14,025 bases of DNA from Spirogloea muscicola (lineage: Eukaryota > Streptophyta > Zygnematophyceae > Spirogloeales > Spirogloeaceae): positions 115,007-129,031 of the forward strand of contig WELB01000024.1 in assembly GCA_009602725.1 (NCBI GenBank), written 5' to 3'. The notes beneath the pieces were generated by a model that saw only the letters and a program-made list of their open reading frames with translations, did not search any database and was not told the DNA's origin. Below are positions 1 through 10,279 of the stretch, piece by piece (position 1 is the stretch's first letter; each line of letters opens with the position of its first letter). The position numbers and the translations under genes are program-made.

Positions 1-2518
1 CCGCCGCTGCCGGCGTCGCGCAAGGGCGGCCTCCTGGGCGCCGCGCAGGCGGGCGACGCCGCGGCGCTGCGCCGCTGCCTCGAGGCCGACGGCGGCGCCT
101 CCATCAACCAGCGCGGCATCGTGGTATGCCCAGCGCCTCCCTCATGACGGAGCTCTGCGCTGCCGCAGGCTGTGGCGACGCGCAGGCTCCGAGCTGACGT
201 GCGCTGCGCGCCGGGGCCCTGGGAACGCGCCGTCGTTGCAGATGTCGCAGTCGGCGCTGCACCTGGGGGCGGCCTCTGGCCACGACGACATCGTGCAGCT
301 CCTCGTTGAGTGGCGCGGTGCCGCGAGCGCCGACCTCGAGGCGCGGAACATGGTGAGCGCCCGCCCTCTCTCGACGTGCCCTGCAGCCTGCAGTGCTGCC
401 GGTGATGTCGAGCATGTAGCCAGCGCTGAGCTCGAGGGGCATCTTGGCTGTGACCTCCGTCCTCCCTTGCCTCCCCCCCCCCCCAATCTTCGCTCCCTCC
501 CCTCTGCCCAACAGTACGGGGAGACGCCGCTGCACCTAGCCGCCAAGAACGGCTGCCTGGGCGTCGTGCGCCGCCTCCTGCGGGCAGGCGCCAGCACTGA
601 GGCCCGTGCGACGGTGAGACTGTGGGCTGCCAGCACCATGGCCGCCGTCCTCCTGCAGCCGCTGAGATGCCGAGCTGCCCTGTGCTGCCGCGCTCACTGG
701 CAGATTGCTTGACCTGGTGCACTGCCAGAACGGGATGACGCCGCTGCACCTCGCCGTCTGGGCGGCAGCACGGTCGAATGATGCCGTGGTTGTTGAGGAG
801 CTGCTAGAGCACCACGCCAATGTCGACGCTCGCGACAACGTGAGGCGCCCCCGTCCCTCTCCCTGGCCGCCCTACTGACGCTGCTGCCTGCCGCGGCTCA
901 CTGTGCTATCCACGCTGGCAGCTGACCTCCACTTGAGCTGGCGGGCTGCACAGGAAAACAAGACACCAGCGGCGCACCTGCCCAAGTCGCCAAGCGCTGA
1001 GCAACTTCAGGCACTGCTCGCCGCACACAGCGCCGCAGCTGGCTGCCGCTCGCCGCCGCCGCCACCGCTGTCGACGCTCGCTGCCGGCTGCGCCAAGCCG
1101 CGTGCCGTCATGGGGGCGCTGGAGGCAGAGCTTGCGACACTGGTGGGCCTTGCTAGCCTCAAGCGGCAGCTGCGCGGCTGGGCCAAGGGTGCGCTGCTCG
1201 ATGGCCGGCGTGCTGCGCTTGGCCTCCTGGGCACCGGCAGAACCGGCGGTGGCGGCTACAGCCGCGGCCCGCCGCCGCACATGGCGCTGCTGGGCAGCCC
1301 GGGCACAGGAAAGACCACGGTGGCGCGCATTGTGGCCCGCCTGCTGCACGCGCTCGGCGCATTGCCAACCGACCGCGTCATAGAGTGCCAGCGCACCGAC
1401 CTCGTCGGCGAGTTTGTCGGCCACACCGGCCCCAAGACCCGCAAGAAGGTACGTATCCGACAAAGTGGACCATGTCATCCATCTTCAAGCTCCACTGTCG
1501 TTGTCATGCAGAACCAAGCCACACTCTAAACACAGAAAGCGACTATGATGCTGATTCTCCAGAGTAAGCTAGATAGGCTGGTTATCAGGAGAGTGGGTCA
1601 ATGCGCCAACATGATGTCTACCAGGCTAAGCGTTCAGACATAGAGGCCAGGACTCGATACGGAGGGGCTAGTATTCGAGTTAAACGTTGGGTTTCTGCTG
1701 AGTCGAATCTGTTGGATTTGTGACAGAGTTAGGGGGCAGCAATGCTGCTGCTGGGCCTGCAGTCCCGCTTGGCTTTCGTGCACCTGGCTCATGAGCCTGG
1801 CGGCTGTCATCATAGCTGCTGCTGCTACCTTTGACGCGTGCAATCTGGCCGCTGGTTGTCCCCGCAGATTCAGGAGGCGGAGGGTGGCGTGTTGTTCGTG
1901 GACGAGGCATACCGGCTGGTGCCGGCGCAGAAAGCCGATGAGAAGGACTATGGCATCGAGGCACTTGAAGAGATTATGGCCGTCATGGACTCAGGCCGCC
2001 TTGTTGTCATATTTGCAGGTACCGAAACCACCCGAGCAGCCACCAACCCATTGCCACTGTTGCTGCTGCTGGTGCAGCCGTTGCTGCTGCAGCTGCTGTT
2101 GCTGGGCTGAGGTTGCTGGCAACATGGTTGACCCGCAGGTTATGCAGAGCCGATGCAGCGGCTTTTTGATGCCAATGAGGGCTTTCGGCGGCGCGTTACT
2201 AGGTACTTCACGCTTGAGGACCTGACATGCTCAGAGATTGCTGAGGTGATGCTCCGCAAGATGACAGACACCAGCGGGCTGCTCCAGGGCTTCCACCTCG
2301 CCACGGACTGCACACCAGTGGCACTCACAGCGCTGCTTGAGCGCAAGACAACAGAAAGGCAGCGCCGCCAGCGCAATGGCGGGCTTGTGCTGCCAGTGCT
2401 GTGCGATGCGCGTGACATGCTGGACTGCCGCCTGGACCTCGACTGTGCTGATGCTGAGGAACTTGTGACATTACGCCTGGCAGACCTTGAGGCTGCCCTC
2501 GAGCTCCTCGCTGATTGA
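1..2518 (+). CDS. Ankyrin-repeat AAA+ ATPase, CbbX-like (5' partial, seven exons)
   Basis: Exons 1-123, 242-352, 515-613, 729-839, 954-1448, 1868-2018 and 2139-2518 join in phase through GT-AG introns into 489 aa ending in TGA; about 20 N-terminal residues are missing upstream. Residues 1 to about 180 hold four ankyrin-type repeats (ALHLGAASG, TPLHLAAKNG, TPLHLAVW, then a weak TPAAHL). The AAA+ domain follows: Walker A GSPGTGKTT at 262-270, a CbbX-style pore loop FVG at 302-304 inside EFVGHTGPKT, Walker B GGVLFVDEAY at 319-328, and IFAGY then NEGFRRRV carrying the probable arginine finger. Order and spacing match the plant AAA-type ATPase/ankyrin family (Arabidopsis At3g24530 type) end to end. 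CbbX itself is a hexameric remodeller of inhibited Rubisco; the substrate of this ankyrin form is not known to me, so remodelling of a protein partner is inferred. No targeting signal can be judged because the start is missing. The 242 acceptor was preferred to 251 because VMSQ fits the plant protein. Family call is firm, cellular role is not. Confidence 0.93.
2058..2108. repeat. CTG/CAG-rich stretch in AAA-gene intron 6
   Basis: The 120-nt intron at 2019-2138 contains an interrupted run of CTG and GTTGCTG units. It has no coding role because the flanking exons join in phase across it. Similar GCTGCTG clusters occur in the 1449-1867 intron, so this appears to be a local habit of the genome. 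Confidence 0.6.
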
Positions 2519-2813
2519 GCAACACTGCGGTTGCCACTGGCGCTGGACACCTGATCACCACCCTACCAACAAGGGAAGGCCCACCAGATGTTGGGCCTTT
2601 CAATAAGGAGGCAGAGCGAAATGGCTCCTGCCCCATCCTTAGGGCTGGCTTTGCACCAGCCATGAGAGTGCCCTCCTTTGCACTCGTCACACAGAGGTCC
2701 AGTCCCACATCCCAGTTGACCAGCTCATGAGAGCTAGGTGGGGCATGCGCCAGTCAGGAACATAGGTTATAGAGTGGTAGCAGCACATCAGCTGCTAGCT
2801 CTCAGCTCTTTCT

Positions 2814-2885
2814 AGCCCCTTTCAACTTTGTAATCTGAACTTTGAACTTTGTTCATTTTTTCTATTGGCTGGCCAATCTCAGCCA
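2814..2885 (+). repeat. Dispersed pyrimidine-rich repeat, copy A
   Basis: The 31-nt core at 2844-2874 (GAACTTTGTTCATT, then TATTGGCTGGCC) matches 11056-11086 at 28 of 31 positions. The CCCCTTTC lead-in is also shared. This is the only copy found outside the right-hand repeat block. Confidence 0.7.
2829..2833 (+). terminator. Possible polyadenylation signal TGTAA for the AAA gene
   Basis: TGTAA is the standard green-algal polyadenylation signal. This one lies about 310 nt after the stop codon. It also sits inside a repeat copy, so it may be coincidental. Confidence 0.35.
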
Positions 2886-3164
2886 TCGCCCTCTGCTGGA
2901 AGAAATTCCCTTTGCTCTCAAATTCTTTTTGTTCTCTATACCTGGTAAAAAACAAATTGCAGTAGGTAAGGTGACATCATCGTCGCAAGGTTCACATGTT
3001 TGGCAGCAAACCACATTTCAGTATCAGCAACCAAAGAAGAGGCACCCAAGCGCTAACAGAGCCTTGCGCCTCTCAGTACGTTCTGTCTGCAAACTACAAC
3101 TTTCAGGCGTACCTACGTCAATTGCGCATCAATTGATCCTGATGACCTGATCCAAGATATACGA

Positions 3165-3169
3165 TTACA
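3165..3169 (-). terminator. Probable polyadenylation signal TGTAA for the S2P gene
   Basis: Read on the minus strand, TGTAA lies about 110 nt beyond the S2P stop codon, a normal distance for a chlorophyte 3' UTR. It is supported by motif and position only. Confidence 0.5.
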
Positions 3170-3278
3170 ATCTGTACAACTACAATCCAAACCCATCATC
3201 GTACTCGCGAGTCTGGAAAGAATGGGGGGAATGAGGCAAACAGGACTTCAAAGCACTTACTTGAAGTAATCACTTGGT

Positions 3279-6200
3279 TCAACCTATGATTGTGGCGGCG
3301 AAGCTTTGCACCAATGCAGCTACAAGTAGCAAACTTCCCAAGCCGAGTGTCACGTGCATAGCCCTCCTCCACGACCCCTGGCTTAGCTGAGGAGCAAGGA
3401 GCTGCAGAATGGTGCCGAGCACCGCCTCTCCGTCCAGGAAGTACACCTGTGCAAGACAGAAGTGCCACAGGCCTTCACATGCCGACCTTGTCAAAGCACA
3501 AGGACGCTCCCTGCACCCTGCCCAACCGGATAACGACAAAGTCTCACTGATGACATCATGGTCTTCCACAGGACTACTCTCATTGCTCATCATTTATGCA
3601 CCCAGATTCAACCCCTTACAAAGCCTGGAACCCTGAAAGCAGACCCTGCGTGCACGATTGAGCTCAAATGTTGATGCATCCATGGACTACGCCTGTAAGT
3701 GCTGAATATCAATGCTACTCTGTCTCAGCTTGTGCATGAAGAATATACAGGGGCGATGTTGAGCAGCGCCAGAGCAGCGGATACGTTGAAGGTGTACAGC
3801 AGCAGCTTCTCGACAGCGCCAGGAAGTGGGAGGAGCCGTGACCGAGCAAGAAGTGGAAGCCTCCGGCGTGGTTCAAAACCACTGAGCTGCACCGAATGTG
3901 CCAGCGCGCTGGCTGTGCCAACAAACACCAACCAGTCCTCGCAGCTGCTTGTTGATGCAAATGTGCTCGGCGATGCAAGCCTCGGCCACCTCAAGGAACC
4001 TCTTCTAGAGCTGTCAATGGTGCTCCGGTTTCCCACAGAGGGCCAGCAGGCAGTCCTTGTCAACGTGATCTTCCATAGGCGTCTCCCATTTGCCAAGATA
4101 GGCTGCATGCAGGTTGAGCCCTTCACACACCCATAAACCAGACCCATGCAACAGAGAAAAATGTTAGTGAATTTATGGTGCTCCGTAGTCTCTCCATATT
4201 AAGGAGAGAGTATGAGCACCAAGTCTGAGCACCTTGCAGAGCGCTACTCCAGTGCTTTCAGCATGCCAAATGTCAATTTGCTCAAGATAATAAGCAGGAT
4301 GGCATAGTGCCCTTGGCAACCTTCAAGCTGACATTGCCTGTTCTCTTCAAATGCCAGGGTACGGGCATACAAATCACTAACATCATCATTAGTGTTCTTG
4401 CTACTCAAGCAATCAGCAACACTTGTATCTGTTACGTACCTCTAAACAAGTAGGACCATGTTCTGCGTCCCTGCCACGGCTTCGGCACGAAGCGAAGGCC
4501 GCAACATCACGGGGGCGCAGGCATGCCCCTTGCAGTGCTCTAGAAGTCTGTTTCATAGCGAGATCTTGAGGGCTCATGAGCATGAGCGACGACGAGTCAA
4601 GCCCAACTGAGTGATCCACCTGTCTGAAAGCAAGCTCCAGCGGCCCGCAAGGCTCAACTGCAGGGTGAAGTTTCTCCATCTTGCTGGTTGATCTATCAGC
4701 AACTGCCTGAAGGTCTGTGAACGTTGCTGCAGGGAAGCTGCTGAGCAAACTGGCAGGTACACAGTATCCAAGAGCTGAGCTCTCATTGGCAGGGGTCCTG
4801 ACGCCAACCACATGCTGCTGCTCTTGGTGCGCTGTAAGGCTGCGGAGCCAAGCCTCGCCAGTGGTGATCGCTGTGCCGTCCACAGCAGTCACAAGGTCAC
4901 CACTTTCAAGGTGGCCTGCCATGGGCGAGCTCCTGGGCACCAACACAACCTGTGATGCTCGCAACAACACATGCAGGGTCCTCAAGCTCCTCAGAGAAAA
5001 TAGCACATAGCATACCTGATTCCATATGCTAGATACACTGAGAGGGCCTTAATCGGTTGTGAGAGTCTCCATGATCTCAGATCACCCCAATTCCAAGGGG
5101 AGGCTGGGCAACAGACATGGTGCACATTCATCCATTGTAGCCAGTGGGACTTGCATAATACCAATGGCGGTTATCTTACAGAGAGGCCACTGCCATGTGT
5201 GTATAGCGGCCACAGGAGGCTCGGCAGTGCTGCTAACAACCCCCAGCAGGCAGCACAGACCTGCACCCAAGCAATTTCTGTCACAGGTAGGCGCAGCAAG
5301 AAGCTGGCCTCCTGCTTGATGAGCCAGGTGCCCGGCGCATGCTTCTGCTACATGCACAGGTCCTGCTTTGATGGCTTCAGTTACATCTCCTTCCTCTTTG
5401 CACACACATTGCAGGACTACCCATCCACAAGTTGCTTACAGGCATCACCATTCCCTCATACTGACGGTACTTGTCGTACTAGTGCCCTTCTGTACGGAAT
5501 CCACTTCAACTGGAGATGGTTCCTTGGGCAACTATCACAGCATGCAGACTTGTGTTTTGCCCACTAAACAGGCTATGGAGGTTAAGTTATAGGAAGCTCT
5601 GCAGCATACCACAAGATTGTGCCACACGCCTGCGCAGTAAATCCTGAGGGCCTTGGTTGGCGGCAGCAGCTCCAGCTGGTCGGCAGACAAAGCCACAAGG
5701 GCACCAGGGAAGACCAGCGCAACAAAGACAGCAAAGTGCTGCATGCGCACGCCCTCACTGCAAGGAGCGAGTAGGACCAGGGCTGAGAGGGTCCGCACAC
5801 AGCGCAGCAGGTCGGTGCTGCGCCCAAGCGTGGCCCTGGAGTGCTGGCATTGTCAGGCACTGGACACTGACTTTGACCCCGATACTTCATTGACCGGCAC
5901 ATTGCGTGACATCTGCTGGCTGCTGCGAAGCCATGTCTGCGTTGCATGCAAGCAGTAATGAGACAAGCAGCGGAGGCTGCATCGACCATCAACAGCTCGA
6001 CAGGCTGTTGGCCCTGTTGCGGAGCATATGAGAGCTAGTTGCCGACCTTGCTGCTGCAAGGCCGTGCCCAACCTCGTGAACAGCCATGGAGCTCGCCATG
6101 GCCCACCACAAGTACCCCATCTCGCCCCACGGCAGCGTCACACCCGGTATCTGCAAGCATTACTGCTTGCAAAGTTGACATGAGAGATACTCGCACACAG

Positions 6201-6943
6201 AACATGGCATCACTGCTAGCAATTGCTATTCTGTTAATTCAGCTGCATACTTGCACTGGACTGGCGTGTACATTGCACACACAAACTAGAGAATTGAACA
6301 GTCCCATCATATTCTAAGAGAAGATATTGATGCATGCCACGAGCTGTCCATATATCACAGAGCAGCAACAACAGCAATGTAGCGGTACAGATGCGACGTA
6401 CCACGGGTGTGAAAATGCGAGCTGGCCGGGTTGGGCTTGCCCTTGATTGAGACGCAGGTGTAGCTGGCAAGTTCCAAACTATTTCCCAGAGCAGGCCCTG
6501 GGTGCAACACGGACTCCTCTGTGGGTTGTGCTGGAGCTCTAGTCATTTCATTCGGAAATGAGGCCCATGCTCGCCTAACACACACGCACATGGTGCGCTG
6601 CCTATACTTGATGGTCATTTGGCATGTGACAAAGTGGCTTGACATAAGCTGGCAAGAAATCTCAGTTGAGACCAAAAGCTCCGAGCAAAGGCGCACCAGC
6701 GTGATGCCAAACATCGCCAGTACCCCGGCGGCGCTACCTGCATTGTACCAGGCCCTCAGGAGCCTGCGCAGGCAAATGATTCGATTATGCATATAGCGTC
6801 AGTCGCTGTCATGATGGAATATCTCCAAGCATAGACCTTGGAGCTTGACTACTGCAACAAGGTCTGACGGATCATACCTCTTGTGCCTGCTGCCAAAGGC
6901 GTACAGCCACCCATTGAGCGCTGTGGTCCTCCACGACATGTAG
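3279..6943 (-). CDS. MBTPS2: Membrane-bound site-2 protease (S2P, M50 family), 5' partial
   Basis: Exons in transcript order: 6943-6878, 6763 to 6673 or 6697, 6518 or 6497 to 6402, 6150-6047, 5757-5610, 5260-5180, 4949-4440, 4102-3749, 3446-3279 (TGA). All join in phase through GT-AG introns into about 540 aa. An RHKRLLRAWYNAG segment precedes transmembrane helix 1. VIPGVTLPW then leads into AVHEVGHGLAAASEG, whose HExxH binds zinc. FPGALVAL and LRIYCAGVWHNLV follow, then a membrane helix, a PDZ-like luminal insert (SSPMAGHLESGDLVTAVDG) and a Cys-containing loop starting LGYC. ALALLNIAPVYFLDGEAVL supplies the third zinc ligand (LDG), and a last hydrophobic helix ends in ATIIG. S2P performs the second, intramembrane cut that frees membrane-anchored transcription factors (SREBP, ATF6, plant bZIP17/28) in the Golgi; the algal substrate is unknown. 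HGLAAASEG favours the plant branch. The exon 2/exon 3 splice sites and the 5' exon(s) remain unsettled. Confidence 0.9.
4189..4209. other. Small hairpin in an S2P intron
   Basis: TCTCTCC at 4189-4195 pairs perfectly with GGAGAGA at 4203-4209 across a 7-nt A/T loop. It lies within the 4103-4439 intron. Function is unknown and chance is plausible. Confidence 0.4.
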
Positions 6944-7106
6944 CTGCGTCCGAATCAAGGAGAGACAGGGGTCACCAAGCCGTGCCAGCACACTAGCCCA
7001 AGAGCTCCCTGCCAGCATCAAGACTCGCGAAACCAATGGGATGGTGCATGGCATGGTTTGGTGCTCGGCAATAGAATAAGCTCTAGCTTGCTTGGGCACA
7101 ATGCCG

Positions 7107-7469
7107 TCAGAGCGAGCAGCAAGAGGGAGGCCAACGAGACGGAGCAGAAGAGCACACCAGGGTGCCACATGGACAGCGACTGGCCATGTCCAGGCCTGGT
7201 TCTGCCGCCGCCGTCGCGTCGACGACCCCTGCATGGAGCGTGCAAGCTGCTTGAGCAGAAGGAGCTGTTGCTGGCAGAAGCGAGAGCAAGCTCTGGCGCC
7301 TGGTACTTGACCCGCCGAAGGAGCGTTGGCTGGCGATAACCCCAGCCACAAGCACTGTTATGCCTTTGACGGCTATTCCCCACATATGCGACTTCCGGCG
7401 CATCATCAGAGGGAGGGGAGCCACCAGCAAAGGCTTGCCAAAGCTCATATATATGGCACTCGCCACCAT
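7107..7469 (-). CDS. Candidate 5' exon region of the S2P gene (unresolved)
   Basis: The first recognised S2P exon (6943) starts with one base of a split codon, so an upstream exon must exist. This open frame starts with ATG at 7469. From about 7383 it holds a hydrophobic stretch (MWGIAVKGITVLVAGVIAS) that could be the N-terminal membrane anchor seen in animal S2P. Another frame, around 7080-7160, also encodes a hydrophobic segment (FCSVSLASLLLLALTAL). I could not find a donor joining either to 6943 in phase, so the start is a guess. The end given is that of the frame, not of an exon. Confidence 0.25.
   Translation of the reverse strand: MVASAIYMSFGKPLLVAPLPLMMRRKSHMWGIAVKGITVLVAGVIASQRSFGGSSTRRQSLLSLLPATAPSAQAACTLHAGVVDATAAAEPGLDMASRCPCGTLVCSSAPSRWPPSCCSL
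7446..7456 (+). promoter_or_regulatory. TATA-like element in the divergent S2P/Nup58-like promoter
   Basis: CATATATATGG lies 66 nt before the ATG at 7522 and within the presumed head-to-head promoter region. It is nearly palindromic, so it gives no direction. If the S2P start is at 7469, the element would fall inside that exon. Confidence 0.3.
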
Positions 7470-7521
7470 GCAGAACCCTGTATCAAGCTGGCCATACTGT
7501 CGGAGCCATCACAGAGCCGCA

Positions 7522-8731
7522 ATGTCCGGCACCGAGCTCGCCTCACTTGGCCGAAGCTGCGCGCCAGGCCCCAGAGCACCAGCCAGGCGCTCGCCACCGC
7601 CGCCGCCGCCGCCGCCGCCGCTGGCGCCGCCGCCTCTGCCAAAGCGGCATGCGCTGGCTCCCTGCCGGCAGCCGCTGCCATGCCGGGCTCACATCTCCGC
7701 CGCCCGACTTGCTCAAGGCGGAGCACGGCCGACGCAGGGGCTTCAAAGGCCGCCGCGTCGCGCCGGCGCCGATGCCGGCGGCGGCGGCGGCGGCGCCGCG
7801 GCTTTTGGCGGCGGGGGCTCAGGGGCAGTGCCCGAGCTCGGCGGCGGGCGCGCCCGCCGCCGGTGCGCCGCCGTGACGTCTCTTCCTCGCGGCGTCGGCC
7901 ACAATGCCATCAGCTGCTCAGCGCGCGATGTGTTGGCGGCCATGCCCCCTCAAGTGGCGGCGTTCTGGAGCTCAGCACGCATTGGTGCGACGCCGTGGCA
8001 GCTGCAGCGCAAGCCAAGGCGGCAGTGGCGGCAGTCTCGCCAGGCTTCGCGCTGCACGAAGCTCCAGCAACCCCGGTGGCAGCGGCAGATCTGAGAGCGG
8101 CTTGCCAACGCTACACGGTGGCTAGCGGGGAGCTGCGGTCCATGCTGCGCCGCATCCACGAGGACGGCGGCGGGCGGGTGCGAGTCGGTCATGCCCTTTG
8201 CTCCAGCTACTGCCGCCAGCCAAGGCCGTGTGGCGAGGCCTGCCTCCTCAGCGCTGGACGAGGGCATGCAGGCTTTGCCACATATACCTCCAGCCGCTAC
8301 ATGAGAAACTCGCTGCAAGAGCGACGGGGTCGCTTCCGAGCTTGTGTCAACGCGGCTCAAAATCTCCCGACGTGTCCCTCAAGCGGCAGCGCAGGCTGGA
8401 GGCCTGCCTGGGAGCAAAGATAGCAGCAGCTCCGACCTCACAACCCTGCGGCAGCAGGCTGCAGAGCTCCGCAAAGTGAGTGTCTGGCAGCCCCTTGCAC
8501 GACTGCAAACGTGTGTTCAACATTGCTTTGCTGCCAACAGCCTGGCAGTGGCGCTCCAGCACAATAAGCACGCTGGCCCACGGCATGTCTGACAGCTTCG
8601 CTGTTATGCTGCGCTGCGTAGACCAGCAGGACGTAATCGTCTACGACCTTGCCGAGCAGCTGCACGGTCTTGTGAGGAACATTGCACTGTGGCAGAGCAC
8701 TGCCTTTGGGCCTCCAGACGCCGTGAAGTGA
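7522..8731 (+). CDS. Probable Nup58/Nup45-like nucleoporin (5' half unresolved)
   Basis: The 3' part is well supported as coding: an exon ending at 8177, then 8395-8475 and 8549-8731 (TGA), join in phase 0 through GT-AG introns of 217 and 73 nt. The joined peptide is helical: an Ala/Lys helix (DAVAAAAQAKAAVAAV), then GFALHEAPATPVAAADLRAA, ELRSMLRRIHED, DLTTLRQQAAELRK and SFAVMLRCVDQQD. Order and spacing recall the Nup58 coiled-coil core, where plant and animal proteins have a similar proline-containing lead-in followed by three helices. Nup58 pairs with Nup54 and Nup62 in the central transport channel. The similarity is weak and from memory. The ATG at 7522 (context GCCGCA-ATG) opens a Pro-, Gly- and Ala-rich frame with only one FG, whereas Nup58 normally has several. 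At least one intron or frame change between about 7870 and 7960 is unresolved. Another coiled-coil protein remains possible. Confidence 0.42.
7594..7634. repeat. (CCG)n trinucleotide repeat
   Basis: This is a run of about nine CCG units, slightly interrupted at its 3' end. In the 7522 frame it encodes a poly-Pro tract; in the other two frames it encodes poly-Arg and poly-Ala. That makes frame choice by codon content unreliable here. Confidence 0.85.
7776..7799. repeat. (GGC)n trinucleotide repeat
   Basis: This is a run of GGC units followed by GCCGCGG. In the 7522 frame it gives poly-Gly followed by AAAFGGGGSG, the only FG dipeptide in the gene. Confidence 0.8.
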
Positions 8732-9092
8732 TATAGCTTACGTGCTGCGGAGGAAGGGGTACAGTGCCGAGGAACCTCAGATTCCAAGTGCGTCTCTGAC
8801 GTAACATACACTTACTCAGGAAGTCACTGCGGTTCTATGCCACAGATGTACCAGTAGCTTAGCTCCTCAGTGGAGTCTTATAAATTGCGGCACAGTGGCA
8901 GTCAGCAACTACTAGCCAATGAGGCCCTTGCAAGCTTTGGTTTAGGCCACCAAATCCTGCATCTCCCTGCTGTCACTTGGGCAGATTTTGACAGCCCTCC
9001 CTCTCTCTCAGGCGGCAGTCATCAGCTAGGCAGCTGTCCAGTGGCACCGTAGTCGCACATGTTGATGTCGTTTTGAGGCTGCTGTCGCCGCT
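8732..9092. other. Spacer between convergent Nup58-like and NDUFS7 genes
   Basis: This 361-nt spacer between two stop codons should hold both 3' UTRs. I see no gene, no TGTAA signal on either strand, and no repeat copy. Confidence 0.6.
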
Positions 9093-10279
9093 TCACCGCT
9101 TCCACCATAGCGTAACGTCCTTGCGCCGGTTGATCTTCTTTTGCAGCTGGAGCAGGCCATAGAGGAGCGCCTCCGCGGTAGGTGGGCAGCCGGGCACATA
9201 TATATCCACCGGCACAATACGATCGCAGCCCCGCACAACAGAGTACGAATAGTGGTAATATCCGCCACCGTTGGCGCAACTGCCCATCGAGATCACCCAC
9301 CGTGGCTCTGGCATCTGGTCGTACACCCTGCCACAGCATGCCACCAGTACAAGCTCACTCAGGGCGCTGATTTGCCTTCCGCCAGCCCATGCTAACCTCC
9401 TGCTATTGGCACCTTCTCAAGTCGGCTCAGCGCTTCATGCACGGGTTGAAGTCAAAGGAACGCAAGTGGAGGCTAGTCAGCTGTCTATCTGTGGAGCTGT
9501 ACAGGCATGCAACTTGGGCAGCTCATGGTGGATAATAGCCTGATGGTACTTGTCACCAGCCGCGTTCATCCAGCAGCTTCACGAGCATTCAGGCCTGCCT
9601 GATTGTGACGGGCAGCATCAAGAAAATGGGACAAACAAGAGTGAGCAGTAGGATCAATGCTTACTTTCGCAGCGCAGGCGCCATCTTGTTGGTGAGTGTG
9701 CCGGCAACAATCATGACATCACTTTGGCGCGGGCTTGGGCGGAAGATGATGCCGAAGCGGTCGAGATCGTAGCGGGCTGCGCCAGCATGCATCATCTCCA
9801 CAGCGCAGCACGCCAGGCCGAAGGTCATAGGCCACATGGAGCCGGTGCGGGCCCAGTTCATGAGGTCGTCAACCTTTGAGATCACATAGTCGCCGGTGCT
9901 GGATGCAGCCCTGCTCACGCACAGCAGATGGAGCGAGGTGGGCACACACAATTCCGCGTGAGACTGCAGCTCCTCACGTTCTCACAGTCGCACGGCATCA
10001 TAACCGACTGAAGCGGCCGTCCTTGCCAAGGCGGCAGCATCGTTACGGTTTTCGGAACCCACAGTCAACTAGGTCAACACAACCTTCAACCTAAACGGGC
10101 GTGCACCAGAATGCCGATGGCGCCTGGGGCACTCCTTAGCGCATGTGCGCAATCGCAGCTGAGGCGGGGCGCAGACCCTCTGCTCGGGCGGGCGGCGACG
10201 CTCACCTGGTCTGGAGGATCGAAGATGCCGGGGCCGCGGCCCGTGCTGCAGCCTGCGCTGCCCTTGGGAGGAGCGACAT
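9093..10279 (-). CDS. NDUFS7: Mitochondrial complex I subunit NDUFS7 (PSST/NuoB homologue)
   Basis: Exons 10279-10206, 9910-9665 and 9327-9093 (TGA) join exactly (split codons AG|G and AA|G) into 184 aa. Residues 1 to about 30 are a mitochondrial presequence: Ala- and Arg-rich, hydroxylated, with no acidic residue ([20 protein letters not shown]). The mature part is almost canonical: [19 protein letters not shown], then [11 protein letters not shown] with cysteines 59 and 60, [15 protein letters not shown] with Cys124, and [14 protein letters not shown] with Cys154. These four cysteines bind the N2 4Fe-4S cluster, the last in the chain, which reduces ubiquinone at the matrix arm/membrane arm junction. 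Plant plastid NdhK is a paralogue, but the mitochondrial presequence, nuclear introns and [20 protein letters not shown] favour complex I. The N-terminal linker between presequence and conserved core is short. The gene is complete in the window and convergent with the gene to its left. Confidence 0.97.

Larger units (their letters stand above)
2519..3278. other. Spacer between convergent AAA and S2P genes
   Basis: This 760-nt stretch has no supported gene. It should hold the 3' UTRs of both convergent genes. It contains the pyrimidine-rich repeat copy at 2814-2885 and TGTAA motifs on both strands (2829-2833 plus, 3165-3169 minus). The only sizeable reading frame (2842-3150) begins inside the repeat and resembles no family I know. 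Confidence 0.6.

Noticed and set aside
453-484. C-rich run before the 515 acceptor as a possible repeat element
   Set aside because: It is the polypyrimidine tract of the intron and fits ordinary splicing.
2842-3150. Plus-strand frame starting NFVHFFYWLA, similar to a frame at 11061
   Set aside because: The shared peptide is just the 28/31 nucleotide identity of repeat copies A and B; similarity stops after the core and other copies do not keep the frame.
7326-8423. Longest plus-strand frame in the window (365 codons)
   Set aside because: It runs through the presumed divergent promoter and the triplet repeats as Arg- and Ala-rich sequence. Only its last part, to 8177, behaves as a real exon; after 8178 splicing fits better.
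9022-9339. Other minus-strand frames over NDUFS7 exon 3, and plus-strand frames over the S2P exons (3699-4136, 4717-5010, 5653-5958)
   Set aside because: They are shadows of exons whose correct frame reads clear NDUFS7 or S2P motifs.
9093-10279. Alternative reading of this gene as plastid ndhK or a bacterial nuoB
   Set aside because: It has spliceosomal introns and a mitochondrial presequence, and sits among nuclear genes; chlorophytes generally lack plastid ndh genes.
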